Below are positions 6,603 through 13,420 of a DNA stretch of 13,420 nucleotides, in pieces. Each line of letters opens with the position of its first letter. Positions within the stretch are counted from its first letter, which is position 1. Origin of the DNA: an uncultured Oscillospiraceae bacterium (GTDB taxonomy: Bacteria; Bacillota; Clostridia; Oscillospirales; Acutalibacteraceae); assembly GCA_900546735.1 (NCBI GenBank), contig URDW01000047.1, positions 1-13,420 on the forward strand, in the 5' to 3' direction. Position numbers and translations under genes: made by a program. Below the pieces are notes generated by a model. That model was not told the DNA's origin. It did not search any database and saw nothing but the letters and a program-made list of their open reading frames with translations.

Positions 6603-6733
6603 GTGATTAAAGGAGGTATTGAAAAAGAAAAACAACTGGTCAGCTTTCCTTCTGCAACTTTACTATACACAGGAAAGATGAAAATATATCCATTTTTTTA
6701 TGAACAAAAAGAAAATAATGCAACTAACCAGCC

Positions 6734-8158
6734 TCACTGGATCTTTTCCTCAAATTTATCCTTGGGCTGTTCAGACGGCACGGCGATCGGGTAATGCCCG
6801 GTAAAACAGCCGTCACAAAAAGAGCAGTTCGATTTTTCCGCCAAATGATGCGTGGCCTCCACGCTCAGGTAGGCAAGGGAATCGGCGCCGATCTCGCGGG
6901 CGATCTCATCGATCGTATCAAACCGGCAGGCGATCAGATTTTCCTGCGAATCGACATCCGTGCCGAAGAAGCACGGGTGGCGAAACGGCGGGCTGGAAAT
7001 ACGCACATGCACCTCTTTGGCACCGCCGTCGCGCAGCAGCTGCACAATACGGGCGCAGGTGGTGCCGCGCACAATGGAGTCATCGATCATGATGACCCGT
7101 TTGCCGGCAATATTTTCACGCACGGTGTTTAGCTTGATACGCACCGCATCCTCACGCTGGCCCTGCGTGGGCTGAATAAAGCTGCGGCCGATGTATTTGT
7201 TTTTGATAAAACCAATACCGTATGGAATGCCGCTTTCCTGTGCGTAGCCGAGCGCCGCGTCAATACCGGAATCCGGCACACCGATCACGATGTCGGCCTC
7301 CACCGGGCTTTCCTGCGCCAGAAAACGGCCGGCACGCATGCGCGCATGCTGCACCGAAGAGCCCTCGATGACGCTGTCCGGGCGTGCAAAATAAATATAC
7401 TCAAACACGCAGATGTGCGGCTGTGTTTTGCCGCAGTGCGTTTTGATGGAGCGCATCTGCCCGTTCTCAAACACCACGATCTCGCCCGGCAGGATGTCGC
7501 GCACAAACGCGGCACCGATGGAGTCGAGCGCGCAGCTTTCGCTGGCCACCACATAAGACTGTTCGCCGAGGCGGCCGATACAAAGCGGGCGGAATCCCTG
7601 CGGGTCACGGAATGCGATCAGCTTGGTCGCCGTCATCACCACGCAGGCGTAGGCGCCGCGGATCTGCGTCATCACATGCTCAATGGCCTGCTCGGTCGTT
7701 TTTGTTTTTAACCGTTCACGCACGATGGAATACGCGATCGACTCCGTGTCGGACGTGCTGTGAAAAATGGCGCCGGTCAGTTCAAATGAACGGCGAATGT
7801 CATACGCATTGACCAGATTGCCGTTGTGCGCAATGGCCATGTTGCCTTTCATATGCCGGATCACCAGCGGCTGGATGTTGGAAAGCGCATTGCCGCCCGT
7901 GGTGGAATAACGCACATGGCCAACGGCAATGTTGCCAAGGCCAAGGCTTTCCAGCCGGCTGCGCGTAAACACCTCCTGCACCAGGCCGCTGCCTTTTGCC
8001 TGGGCGAAAACGCCGCGGTCATTGACCGCAATACCGCAGCTTTCCTGCCCGCGGTGCTGCAGCGCGTACAGCGCCAGATAGGCAGCGTGCGCCACATCGC
8101 AGGTCTTATTCTCATAAATTCCGAAAACGCCGCATTCCTCATGCAGTTGATCAAACAC
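6734..8158 (-). CDS. purF: Amidophosphoribosyltransferase (glutamine PRPP amidotransferase)
   Basis: PurF makes 5-phosphoribosylamine from PRPP and glutamine, the committed step of purine synthesis. From the GTG at 8158 the protein is 474 residues: a short propeptide (MFDQLHEE), then the catalytic Cys9 of CGVFG that becomes the N-terminus after cleavage. The glutamine site is complete (Arg83 in GHVRYSTTGG, Asn112-Gly113, Asp137 in STSDTE). The transferase half has GVPDSG and the PRPP loop VIMIDDSIVRGTT (355-367). Cys250, 396, 445 and 448 match the Fe-S ligands of the Bacillus enzyme. GTG is chosen because GGAGG lies eight bases before it and the propeptide length fits; the same frame stays open to 8269 inside the previous gene. 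It is the last gene of the operon, 16 bases after the GXGXG gene, which is an unusual place for a purine gene. Fully intact, unlike its convergent paralog. Confidence 0.97.
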   Translation of the reverse strand: MFDQLHEECGVFGIYENKTCDVAHAAYLALYALQHRGQESCGIAVNDRGVFAQAKGSGLVQEVFTRSRLESLGLGNIAVGHVRYSTTGGNALSNIQPLVIRHMKGNMAIAHNGNLVNAYDIRRSFELTGAIFHSTSDTESIAYSIVRERLKTKTTEQAIEHVMTQIRGAYACVVMTATKLIAFRDPQGFRPLCIGRLGEQSYVVASESCALDSIGAAFVRDILPGEIVVFENGQMRSIKTHCGKTQPHICVFEYIYFARPDSVIEGSSVQHARMRAGRFLAQESPVEADIVIGVPDSGIDAALGYAQESGIPYGIGFIKNKYIGRSFIQPTQGQREDAVRIKLNTVRENIAGKRVIMIDDSIVRGTTCARIVQLLRDGGAKEVHVRISSPPFRHPCFFGTDVDSQENLIACRFDTIDEIAREIGADSLAYLSVEATHHLAEKSNCSFCDGCFTGHYPIAVPSEQPKDKFEEKIQ

Positions 8159-8174
8159 CGAGCATTCCTCCAGT

Positions 8175-8909
8175 TTAATTGGGCGTATATAAATTGGCGT
8201 ACGGCCTGGATGTAGCCGGGAAAAGCTTTTTAAATTCTTTTTCCATGACCTTGTCAAAGTCCTCGTCAAAATACTTGCAATACTTCTTTACATAAGCGGC
8301 AACTTCTTTTTGCTCCTGCGCATCTAAAGAGGCCACGCGGATGTTGTCGCTCAAATTTTCCTTCGGGAAACTGCCGCGCACAAAGATCTTGCCGCCGTGC
8401 ATGCCGGAAGCACAGTGCGTGCCGAACAGCTTTTCGCCGCGCTTCAAATGCAGGCCAAGCAGGATGATCGTGCCGCCCGCCATATATTCACCCAGGAACG
8501 AACCGGCATTTTTGCCGATCACGATGACCGGGTGCATCTGTTCAAATTCCTTAATGTGGATGCCGCCGCGGCAGGCGACGCTGTTTTGCACAAAGATCTG
8601 CCCGTCGCGCATGCCGTAGCCCATGGCGTCGCCGCAGTGGCCGTAAACGACGATCTCGCCGCCGTTCATGGTATTGCCGACCGCATCCTGGCAGTTGCCG
8701 TGCACGATCACACGGCCGCCGTTCAAATAGCAGGCCAGGTCGTTGCCGGGCGTGCCGTAAAGCTCCAGCGTTTTGCCGGCGTCCATGGCACAGCCAAGAT
8801 AACGCTGGCCGTTCAGGTTTTTGACCGTAACGCGGTTCTGCTTATTTAAAAGTTCTTTTACTTTTTCGTTGACCACTTCATAGCGGTCGAGTCCGGCCTC
8901 TACGATCAT
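8175..8909 (-). CDS. GXGXG-domain protein, glutamate synthase beta-helix subunit
   Basis: This 244-residue protein corresponds to the C-terminal beta-helix domain of the large subunit of glutamate synthase (and of formylmethanofuran dehydrogenase subunit C). It is full of the spaced-glycine pattern, for example NGGRVIVHG, NGGEIVVYGHCGD and RDGQIFVQN, each turn of about 19 residues forming one rung of a right-handed helix. In fused glutamate synthases this domain packs between the glutaminase and synthase domains and is structural. Here it is a separate polypeptide. The ATG overlaps the FAD gene's stop as ATGA, with GGAGG nine bases upstream, so stoichiometric production with the other subunits is expected. 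The C-terminal 60 residues, rich in Lys and Phe, are beyond the repeat region. Confidence 0.92.
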   Translation of the reverse strand: MIVEAGLDRYEVVNEKVKELLNKQNRVTVKNLNGQRYLGCAMDAGKTLELYGTPGNDLACYLNGGRVIVHGNCQDAVGNTMNGGEIVVYGHCGDAMGYGMRDGQIFVQNSVACRGGIHIKEFEQMHPVIVIGKNAGSFLGEYMAGGTIILLGLHLKRGEKLFGTHCASGMHGGKIFVRGSFPKENLSDNIRVASLDAQEQKEVAAYVKKYCKYFDEDFDKVMEKEFKKLFPATSRPYANLYTPN

Positions 8910-10168
8910 ATCTTTACGCCTCCCGTCAGTTTGGTGATCCTTGTCGGCTTATCAAAATAAAACAGCGACGGCGTTTCCATCACATCGCAGCAAAGCGTGT
9001 CAAGGTCTGTTGCGTTTGCGATCAGCGCCGTATAAATGCCGGCGTTTTCAGACGCGTTGATCAGAATGTAGCCGGCCAGCCGGTTTTCATGCAGTACCAG
9101 GCGTTTATAAGACCCCTCGCCTGCCTGCACACGCACCGTATATGTCTCATCCGGCGGGCTGACAATGCCGCAGGTACTGATGCGCATGCCGTAAAAATCG
9201 ATCGCATTGACCGAAAAGGCCGGTTCACCGTCCTGCTGCACGCCGCACATGTGCATGCCTGCCGCAATGCCCTGCTTTACGGCGTTCGGCCACAGGGCAA
9301 TGATCTTACGCTGTCCATCCAGCATATCCACACTGGATACGCAGTCGCCGGCCACAAAAATATCGGGATCAGAGGTGCACATCGTCTTCGGGTCGGTCAC
9401 AATGCCGCGCGCAACTTCCAGGCCGCAGGCCTCGGCAAGTTCCGTATGCGGGCGCACACCGACAGCGGCGACCAAAAGATCGCAGCGCAGGCGTCGTCCG
9501 CTTTTCAGCTCTACCGCTGTCACTTTGCGGCCGCGGGATTCTGCCTTTACGACGGTGTCTTCCAGGCAGAACGTCAGGCCGTTTGCCTCCAGATGCTTCT
9601 TAACGGGCTTGGCAGCGCCCGTGTCCAGTATGGAGGAAAGCACACGGTCGGCCAGTTCCACAACCGTGACCGACTTGCAGACTTTGGAAAGGCCCTCCGC
9701 CGCTTTTAAGCCGATGAGACCGGCGCCGACCACAACGGCACGCGTTTCCGGCCCGGCGGCCTCTTTGATTTTTTTGACCGAGGCAAGGTCCAAAAACGTG
9801 TAAACATTGTCTTTACGCTCGATATTCTCCATCGGCGGCACAAACGGCTTGGAGCCGGTCGCAATACAGAGCTTGTCGTAAGGGTACTTTCTGCGGCCGC
9901 AGAAAACAGCCTTTGCACTGCGGTCGATCTGCGTGACTTTGGAATTGGTCAGAACTTCTATATTTTTCTGCCGGTAGTAGGCGCTTTTGCGCAGGTACAT
10001 GCCGCTTTCACGCACAGAGCCTTTTAAATAATACGAAATGGACGGACGGCTGTACGGCAGGTACGCCTCATCCGTCAGCACCGTGATGCGGCCGGTCCTG
10101 TCGTGGCTGCGGATCGTCTCCGCCGCAGCCAGCCCGGCGGCCGACGCGCCGATGATCACATAATTCAT
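8906..10168 (-). CDS. NAD(P)H-type FAD-dependent oxidoreductase of the glutamate synthase cluster
   Basis: This 420-residue flavoprotein belongs to the pyridine nucleotide-disulfide oxidoreductase superfamily, closest in look to NirB/rubredoxin reductase-type proteins. It has an FAD-binding GASAAG (7-12), an NAD(P)-binding GAGLIG (148-153) with an acidic Glu171 at the end of the following strand (suggesting NADH, not proven), and the second FAD motif DIFVAGDC (269-276). No redox-active CxxxxC disulfide is seen, so it is not a disulfide reductase. It should pass electrons from a pyridine nucleotide to the ferredoxin and FMN subunits, in place of the usual GltD small subunit. The start at ATG 10168 overlaps the ferredoxin gene's stop as ATGA; the open frame continues to 10261 but that part is inside the ferredoxin gene. 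Confidence 0.9.
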   Translation of the reverse strand: MNYVIIGASAAGLAAAETIRSHDRTGRITVLTDEAYLPYSRPSISYYLKGSVRESGMYLRKSAYYRQKNIEVLTNSKVTQIDRSAKAVFCGRRKYPYDKLCIATGSKPFVPPMENIERKDNVYTFLDLASVKKIKEAAGPETRAVVVGAGLIGLKAAEGLSKVCKSVTVVELADRVLSSILDTGAAKPVKKHLEANGLTFCLEDTVVKAESRGRKVTAVELKSGRRLRCDLLVAAVGVRPHTELAEACGLEVARGIVTDPKTMCTSDPDIFVAGDCVSSVDMLDGQRKIIALWPNAVKQGIAAGMHMCGVQQDGEPAFSVNAIDFYGMRISTCGIVSPPDETYTVRVQAGEGSYKRLVLHENRLAGYILINASENAGIYTALIANATDLDTLCCDVMETPSLFYFDKPTRITKLTGGVKI

Positions 10169-10605
10169 GCCTCGTCGCCTCCGTCCTCTAAAAATACAAG
10201 CGCCCGGTTGGGGCAGTTTTTCACACAGGCCGGCGGTTCCTCGCCGCCGCACAGGTCGCACTTATAAGCGACCGGGCCGGGGATGATGCAGCCGACCGGA
10301 CAGACGGAAAGACACGTCATGCAGCCGATGCAGCGGTCCTGGTCCACCGAAACGATGCCGGTCTTCGGGTCTTTGGACATGGCGCCGGTAATGCAGGCTT
10401 TGACACAGGCCGGGTCGTCGCAATGGCGGCAGTTGACGGCAACAGACACCATGTTGTCACCGTACACCTTTACACGCGCCGGTGCAAGATCTTCCGAATG
10501 AAACGCTTTCAATATGTCTTTGGACTGCGAGTGGTTGACCCGGCAGTACACTTCACAAAGGTGGCAGTTCACACAATACTGCTCTCTGGCAAATACTTTT
10601 TTCAT
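10165..10605 (-). CDS. HycB-like ferredoxin with four [4Fe-4S] sites
   Basis: A 146-residue cytoplasmic electron carrier with sixteen cysteines in four groups: CVNCHLCEVYC near residues 11-21, CRHCDDPACVKAC (59-71), CIGCMTCLSVC (92-102), and CDLC plus CVKNC in the last third. The pattern is that of the HycB/DmsB/NapG-type 4Fe-4S dicluster proteins. No twin-arginine or other signal is visible. Lying between the FMN synthase and the FAD oxidoreductase, it most likely wires electrons from the FAD subunit, or from reduced ferredoxin in the cell, into glutamate synthase. The ATG at 10605 has AAGGAGG six bases upstream and follows the synthase stop by eleven bases; its stop overlaps the FAD gene. 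Confidence 0.93.
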   Translation of the reverse strand: MKKVFAREQYCVNCHLCEVYCRVNHSQSKDILKAFHSEDLAPARVKVYGDNMVSVAVNCRHCDDPACVKACITGAMSKDPKTGIVSVDQDRCIGCMTCLSVCPVGCIIPGPVAYKCDLCGGEEPPACVKNCPNRALVFLEDGGDEA

Positions 10606-10616
10606 ACCGAACCTCC

Positions 10617-12119
10617 TTACTCGCCGGCGTGTTTGATGCCGAGAATGTCAAGTTCTTTCTGCGACAGGCCGATGCCGCGCAGCATCAGGCGGTTGCCGCG
10701 CAGAGAGTCGATGGCGTTAATGCCCATGCCGCCCATGATCTCTTTGATCTCATGGTTCCAGGCATTGATCAGATTTTCCACACGCTTGTGCGCGATTTCC
10801 GGGTTCAGCCGCTTGGTCAGATCCGGCCGCTGGGTCGCAATACCCCAGTTGCATTTGCCGGTGTTGCACTGGCGGCACATATGGCAGCCCATAGCGATCA
10901 GCGCAGAGCTGGCGATATAGCAGGCATCGGCGCCCAAGGCAATGGCCTTGACGATGTCGCTGGAGCAGCGGAACGAACCGGCCGCAATCAGCGAAACGCT
11001 GGAGCGCAGGCCTTCGTCGCGCAGACGCTGGTCGGCCGCAGCAAGCGCAAGCTCGATCGGGATGCCGACGTTGTCGCGGATACGCGTCGGCGCGGCGCCT
11101 GTACCGCCGCGGTAGCCATCGATCACGATGATATCTGCACCGGCGCGCGCAATACCGGAGGCAATGGCCGCCACATTGTGCACGGCAGCGATTTTAACCG
11201 AAACCGGCTTTTTATTGTCGGTCGCCTGCTTCAAACTCCAGATAAGCTGGCGCAGGTCTTCGATCGAATAAATGTCGTGGTGCGGAGCCGGCGAAATGGC
11301 ATCTGAACCGACCGGGATCATACGGGCGTTGGAGACCTCCACATTGACCTTTTCACCGGGCAAATGGCCGCCGATGCCGGGCTTGGCGCCCTGGCCGATT
11401 TTAATTTCCACATACCGGCAGTTGTTCAGGTAATCTTTGTGCACGCCGAAACGGCCCGAAGCGACCTGTACCACAGCGCAGTCGCCATATTCGTGCAGAT
11501 CGGGGTGCAGGCCGCCCTCACCGGTGTTGAAAAGCGTGCCCAGGTTTTTAGCGGCCATGGCAAGGCTTTTCTGTGCGTTCAGGCTGATGGAGCCGAAGCT
11601 CATGGCAGAGAACAGAATAGGCGTTTCCACCACGACCTGCGGCGGCATATCGGTCACCGATTTGCCCTTGCGCTCCACCTTCAGCTTGTCGGGCTTGCGG
11701 CCCAGAATGGTGCGGATCTCCATCGGTTCGCGCAGCGGGTCGATGGACGGGTTAGTGACCTGGGCGGCATTCAAAAGGATCTTATCGAAATAGATCGGAT
11801 ACGGTTCCGGATTGCCCATGGCAGACAGCAGCACAGAGCCCGTATCGGCCTGGCGGCAGATCTCTTTTTGATAGCGCGCCGTCCAGTTGGCGTTTTCACG
11901 GTAGTCGCAGACATATTTTTCCACGCGCAGCGCACCGGTCGGGCAAAGGTCCACGCAGCGGTGACAGGCCACGCAGGCCGTGCTGTTGGAGATGACTGTT
12001 TTGCCGTCATCCGCAAACGAATGCACATCAAAGCAGCATTGGCGCACGCAGCAGCCGCAGTTGATGCAAAGCTCCTTGTCGCGCACGATGCGGAACTCCG
12101 GCGGGATGAAATGGATCAT
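10617..12119 (-). CDS. Glutamate synthase core: N-terminal ferredoxin plus FMN-binding domain
   Basis: This 500-residue protein is the synthase half of archaeal-type glutamate synthase, which aminates 2-oxoglutarate with ammonia and reduces the imine on FMN. An N-terminal two-cluster ferredoxin domain has CxxCxxCxxxC at 18-28 and 49-59. The FMN TIM barrel (about 95-470) includes SAMSFGSIS (171-179), GEGGLHPD (200-207), KIGQGAKPGIGG (240-251) and DGYRGGTGAAP (334-344). Cys412, 418 and 423 fit the C-x5-C-x4-C ligand set of the [3Fe-4S] cluster, in a region ending WGIATQ. It lacks the glutaminase and GXGXG domains of full-length GltB, both encoded as separate genes in this operon. ATG 12119 overlaps the glutaminase stop as ATGA, with an AGGAGG-type site seven bases upstream. 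Confidence 0.95.
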   Translation of the reverse strand: MIHFIPPEFRIVRDKELCINCGCCVRQCCFDVHSFADDGKTVISNSTACVACHRCVDLCPTGALRVEKYVCDYRENANWTARYQKEICRQADTGSVLLSAMGNPEPYPIYFDKILLNAAQVTNPSIDPLREPMEIRTILGRKPDKLKVERKGKSVTDMPPQVVVETPILFSAMSFGSISLNAQKSLAMAAKNLGTLFNTGEGGLHPDLHEYGDCAVVQVASGRFGVHKDYLNNCRYVEIKIGQGAKPGIGGHLPGEKVNVEVSNARMIPVGSDAISPAPHHDIYSIEDLRQLIWSLKQATDNKKPVSVKIAAVHNVAAIASGIARAGADIIVIDGYRGGTGAAPTRIRDNVGIPIELALAAADQRLRDEGLRSSVSLIAAGSFRCSSDIVKAIALGADACYIASSALIAMGCHMCRQCNTGKCNWGIATQRPDLTKRLNPEIAHKRVENLINAWNHEIKEIMGGMGINAIDSLRGNRLMLRGIGLSQKELDILGIKHAGE

Positions 12120-13216
12120 AATACAGCCTCCTCCTTATGTTCTACCGGCACAAAAACCGGTTCGCTGCCCGAAACGGACCAGACTTTTTCCGGGTCCGGG
12201 CAGATAATGCGAATGGCGCTTTCCTCAGACGCGAAATAAGCGCGGTTGCCCTTGGTGGCAGCCGTCAGGGAGCGCAGCTTCAGCCGGTCGTTGATGGCAA
12301 GCAGACCCTGCTTGGAGCCGACGATGACGGAAAACGGGCCGTTGACGAGCGCGCCGCTGTAAATGGAGCGAAGCTGGGTGAAGTAATTGCGCTTTTCCTC
12401 GGGCATTTTGTCGATCTCGTCCCACTCGGGCGCCGTCAGCACATCGGCTGCCACATCGATGGGCAGCTGATGGTGGCGCACAAGGTGGTCGAACAAATAT
12501 GTAATGACCTCCGTGTCGGTCTGCAGCGTACAGCGGTAGCCAAACTGCTCAATATAGCGGCGGTTGGCGTCGTAAGACGAGATCTCGCCGTTGTGCACGA
12601 TGGACCAGTCAAGCAGCGTGAACGGGTGCGCGCCGCCCCACCAGCCGGGCGTATTCGTCGGAAAGCGGCCGTGCGCCGTCCAAAGGTACGCCTCGTAATT
12701 TTCAAGCATGTAGTACTCGCCGACGTCTTCCGGGTAACCAACGGCTTTAAAAGCGCCCATGTTTTTACCGCTTGAAAAAATGAACGCACCGCCGATCGAC
12801 GTATTTACACGCGTTACACAGCGCGACGTATATTCCTCTTCGTCCAGGCGTGACTCATGCATACGCACCTTGTTCGGCACGGCAAAGTAACGCCAGATGT
12901 CCGGCCCATGGCCGATAGACGGCACCTTGCGCACCGGGATGCGCTCGCTGACATCCACATTGAAATGCTTGAACAAAAACTCTTCACAGGTGCGTCTGGC
13001 AGCATCATTGTCATAAAACACATGAAACGCGTAGGACTCTGCGTGCTCAGGATAAATGCCGTAAGCCGCAAAGCCGCCGCCGAGACCGTTGGAACGGTCG
13101 TGCATCAGTGAAATGGAACGAATGATCTGTTCGCCGCTGAAACGTTCGCCCTTGCGGTCAACAATGGCTGCGATCGCGCAGCCGGACGGGATCCTGACCT
13201 GCCCCTCTTTAAGCAT
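12116..13216 (-). CDS. Class II glutamine amidotransferase subunit of glutamate synthase
   Basis: The protein (366 residues from ATG 13216) is an Ntn-type glutaminase that releases ammonia from glutamine for the synthase core. The glutamine site is complete: nucleophile Cys13 in SGCAIAAIVD, to be exposed by removal of a 12-residue propeptide, Arg184 in HGRFPTNT, Asn209-Gly210 in HNGEIS, and Asp234 in QTDTEV. The insert MHDRSNGLGGGFAAYGIYP (38-56) is characteristic of the stand-alone glutaminase of split glutamate synthases. I prefer ATG 13216 because GGAGAT lies about seven bases upstream; a TTG at 13249 in frame would add eleven residues and has no ribosome site. It is the first gene of the six-gene operon and overlaps the synthase core by four bases. 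Confidence 0.93.
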   Translation of the reverse strand: MLKEGQVRIPSGCAIAAIVDRKGERFSGEQIIRSISLMHDRSNGLGGGFAAYGIYPEHAESYAFHVFYDNDAARRTCEEFLFKHFNVDVSERIPVRKVPSIGHGPDIWRYFAVPNKVRMHESRLDEEEYTSRCVTRVNTSIGGAFIFSSGKNMGAFKAVGYPEDVGEYYMLENYEAYLWTAHGRFPTNTPGWWGGAHPFTLLDWSIVHNGEISSYDANRRYIEQFGYRCTLQTDTEVITYLFDHLVRHHQLPIDVAADVLTAPEWDEIDKMPEEKRNYFTQLRSIYSGALVNGPFSVIVGSKQGLLAINDRLKLRSLTAATKGNRAYFASEESAIRIICPDPEKVWSVSGSEPVFVPVEHKEEAVL

Positions 13217-13273
13217 AAAACCATCTCCGATATACCTTTTATTGTACAAAAAGCAAAGAACTAGTACATTTTA

Positions 13274-13302
13274 ATGATAATACAGATATGCAAATCCGTC
13301 AA
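13274..13302 (-). promoter_or_regulatory. Promoter of the glutamate synthase/purF operon
   Basis: On the minus strand TTGACG (13297-13302) and TATCAT (13274-13279) are 17 bases apart, each five of six to the sigma-70 consensus. The start would fall near 13267, about 50 bases before the ATG at 13216. No riboswitch fold or PurR-box is obvious. Confidence 0.75.
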
Positions 13303-13315
13303 GTATCTGCACATA
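13301..13315 (+). repeat. 15-base direct repeat, copy 2
   Basis: Second copy of AAGTATCTGCACATA. Its first two bases form part of the -35 box of the glutamate synthase operon promoter on the other strand, so if it is a protein site it would lie at or just upstream of RNA polymerase. Confidence 0.3.
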
Positions 13316-13420
13316 AAATATAGCCGCCTTTACCATTCTATTTCTTGTTCATTCTGACGAAAACGGCCGTTTTTTGGTGTTTTTTGCTGTTTTTGCACTG
13401 GGTTTTCAGATTTATAAAAT
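13303..13420. other. Intergenic AT-rich end of the window
   Basis: I see no gene here. The stretch is T-rich on the plus strand and holds a 14-bp perfect palindrome, AAAACGGCCGTTTT (13360-13373), followed by more T, which could be a minor terminator for something beyond the window or an operator upstream of the operon promoter. Confidence 0.4.

Noticed and set aside
6597..6794. Plus-strand frame of 65 residues after an AAAGGAGGT sequence
   Set aside because: The ribosome-site-like sequence leads only to a 20-codon TTG peptide in another frame; the longer frame has no matching start signal and overlaps the end of purF. It is most likely the AT-rich 3' spacer of the operon.
8159..8269. Extension of PurF upstream to 8269
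   Set aside because: It lies mostly inside the GXGXG gene, would put the catalytic Cys 45 residues from the start, and the GTG at 8158 has GGAGG at proper spacing.
10169..10261. Extension of the FAD oxidoreductase to 10261
   Set aside because: The added residues overlap the ferredoxin coding sequence; MNYVIIGASAAG at 10168 is the normal beginning of the FAD-binding fold.
11364..12239. Plus-strand open frame of 291 residues opposite the glutamate synthase core
   Set aside because: It is a shadow of a GC-rich gene on the other strand, rich in Ala, Val, His and Arg without domain motifs.

Overview
The window reads as a contig end from a Gram-positive anaerobe of the class Clostridia, probably the Oscillospirales (Faecalibacterium/Gemmiger/Subdoligranulum-like). 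This rests on the split 'archaeal-type' glutamate synthase operon with 4Fe-4S proteins, a LytR-CpsA-Psr protein with three N-terminal membrane segments, and strong AGGAGG ribosome binding sites. Genus is not claimed. The first 43 bases are not genomic: they are an Illumina Nextera adapter preceded by what looks like an i5 index.

Left end (1-453): adapter, then a complete tRNA-Ser(GGA) with encoded CCA and its own terminator, then an intergenic stretch with hairpins that can end the leftward operon.

Region 454-4771, minus strand, AT-richer than the rest: a three-gene surface-polysaccharide operon, transcribed in the order polyprenyl-phosphate sugar-1-phosphate transferase, LCP ligase, Wzx-like flippase. 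It is notable for what is absent (no glycosyltransferases, polymerase, chain-length regulator or kinase) and for signs of erosion. The best ribosome binding site and ATG at the front lie in the wrong frame for the transferase and open a Wzz-like peptide, and the LCP protein lacks its usual tail.

Region 4772-5071 is a divergent control region with a perfect 11-bp inverted repeat, a second hairpin and promoters facing each way.

Region 5072-6478, plus strand: a PurF paralog whose phosphoribosyltransferase half and Fe-S cysteines are intact but whose glutamine site is erased (Cys to Ser plus three other key residues). It ends at a strong terminator and converges on the next operon.

Region 6734-13216, minus strand, GC-richer: a tight six-gene operon with four ATGA-type 4-bp overlaps or near overlaps. 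In order of transcription: class II glutaminase, ferredoxin-FMN glutamate synthase core, HycB-like four-cluster ferredoxin, NAD(P)H-type FAD oxidoreductase, GXGXG beta-helix domain protein, and authentic PurF. Together the first five rebuild a GltB/GltD-type glutamate synthase from separate polypeptides: the glutaminase releases ammonia, the FMN/[3Fe-4S] core reduces 2-oxoglutarate plus ammonia to glutamate, and the FAD and ferredoxin subunits feed electrons. PurF uses glutamine for the first step of purine synthesis, so the operon links two glutamine-consuming routes. A good sigma-70-type promoter (TTGACG, 17 bp, TATCAT) lies in front of the first gene.
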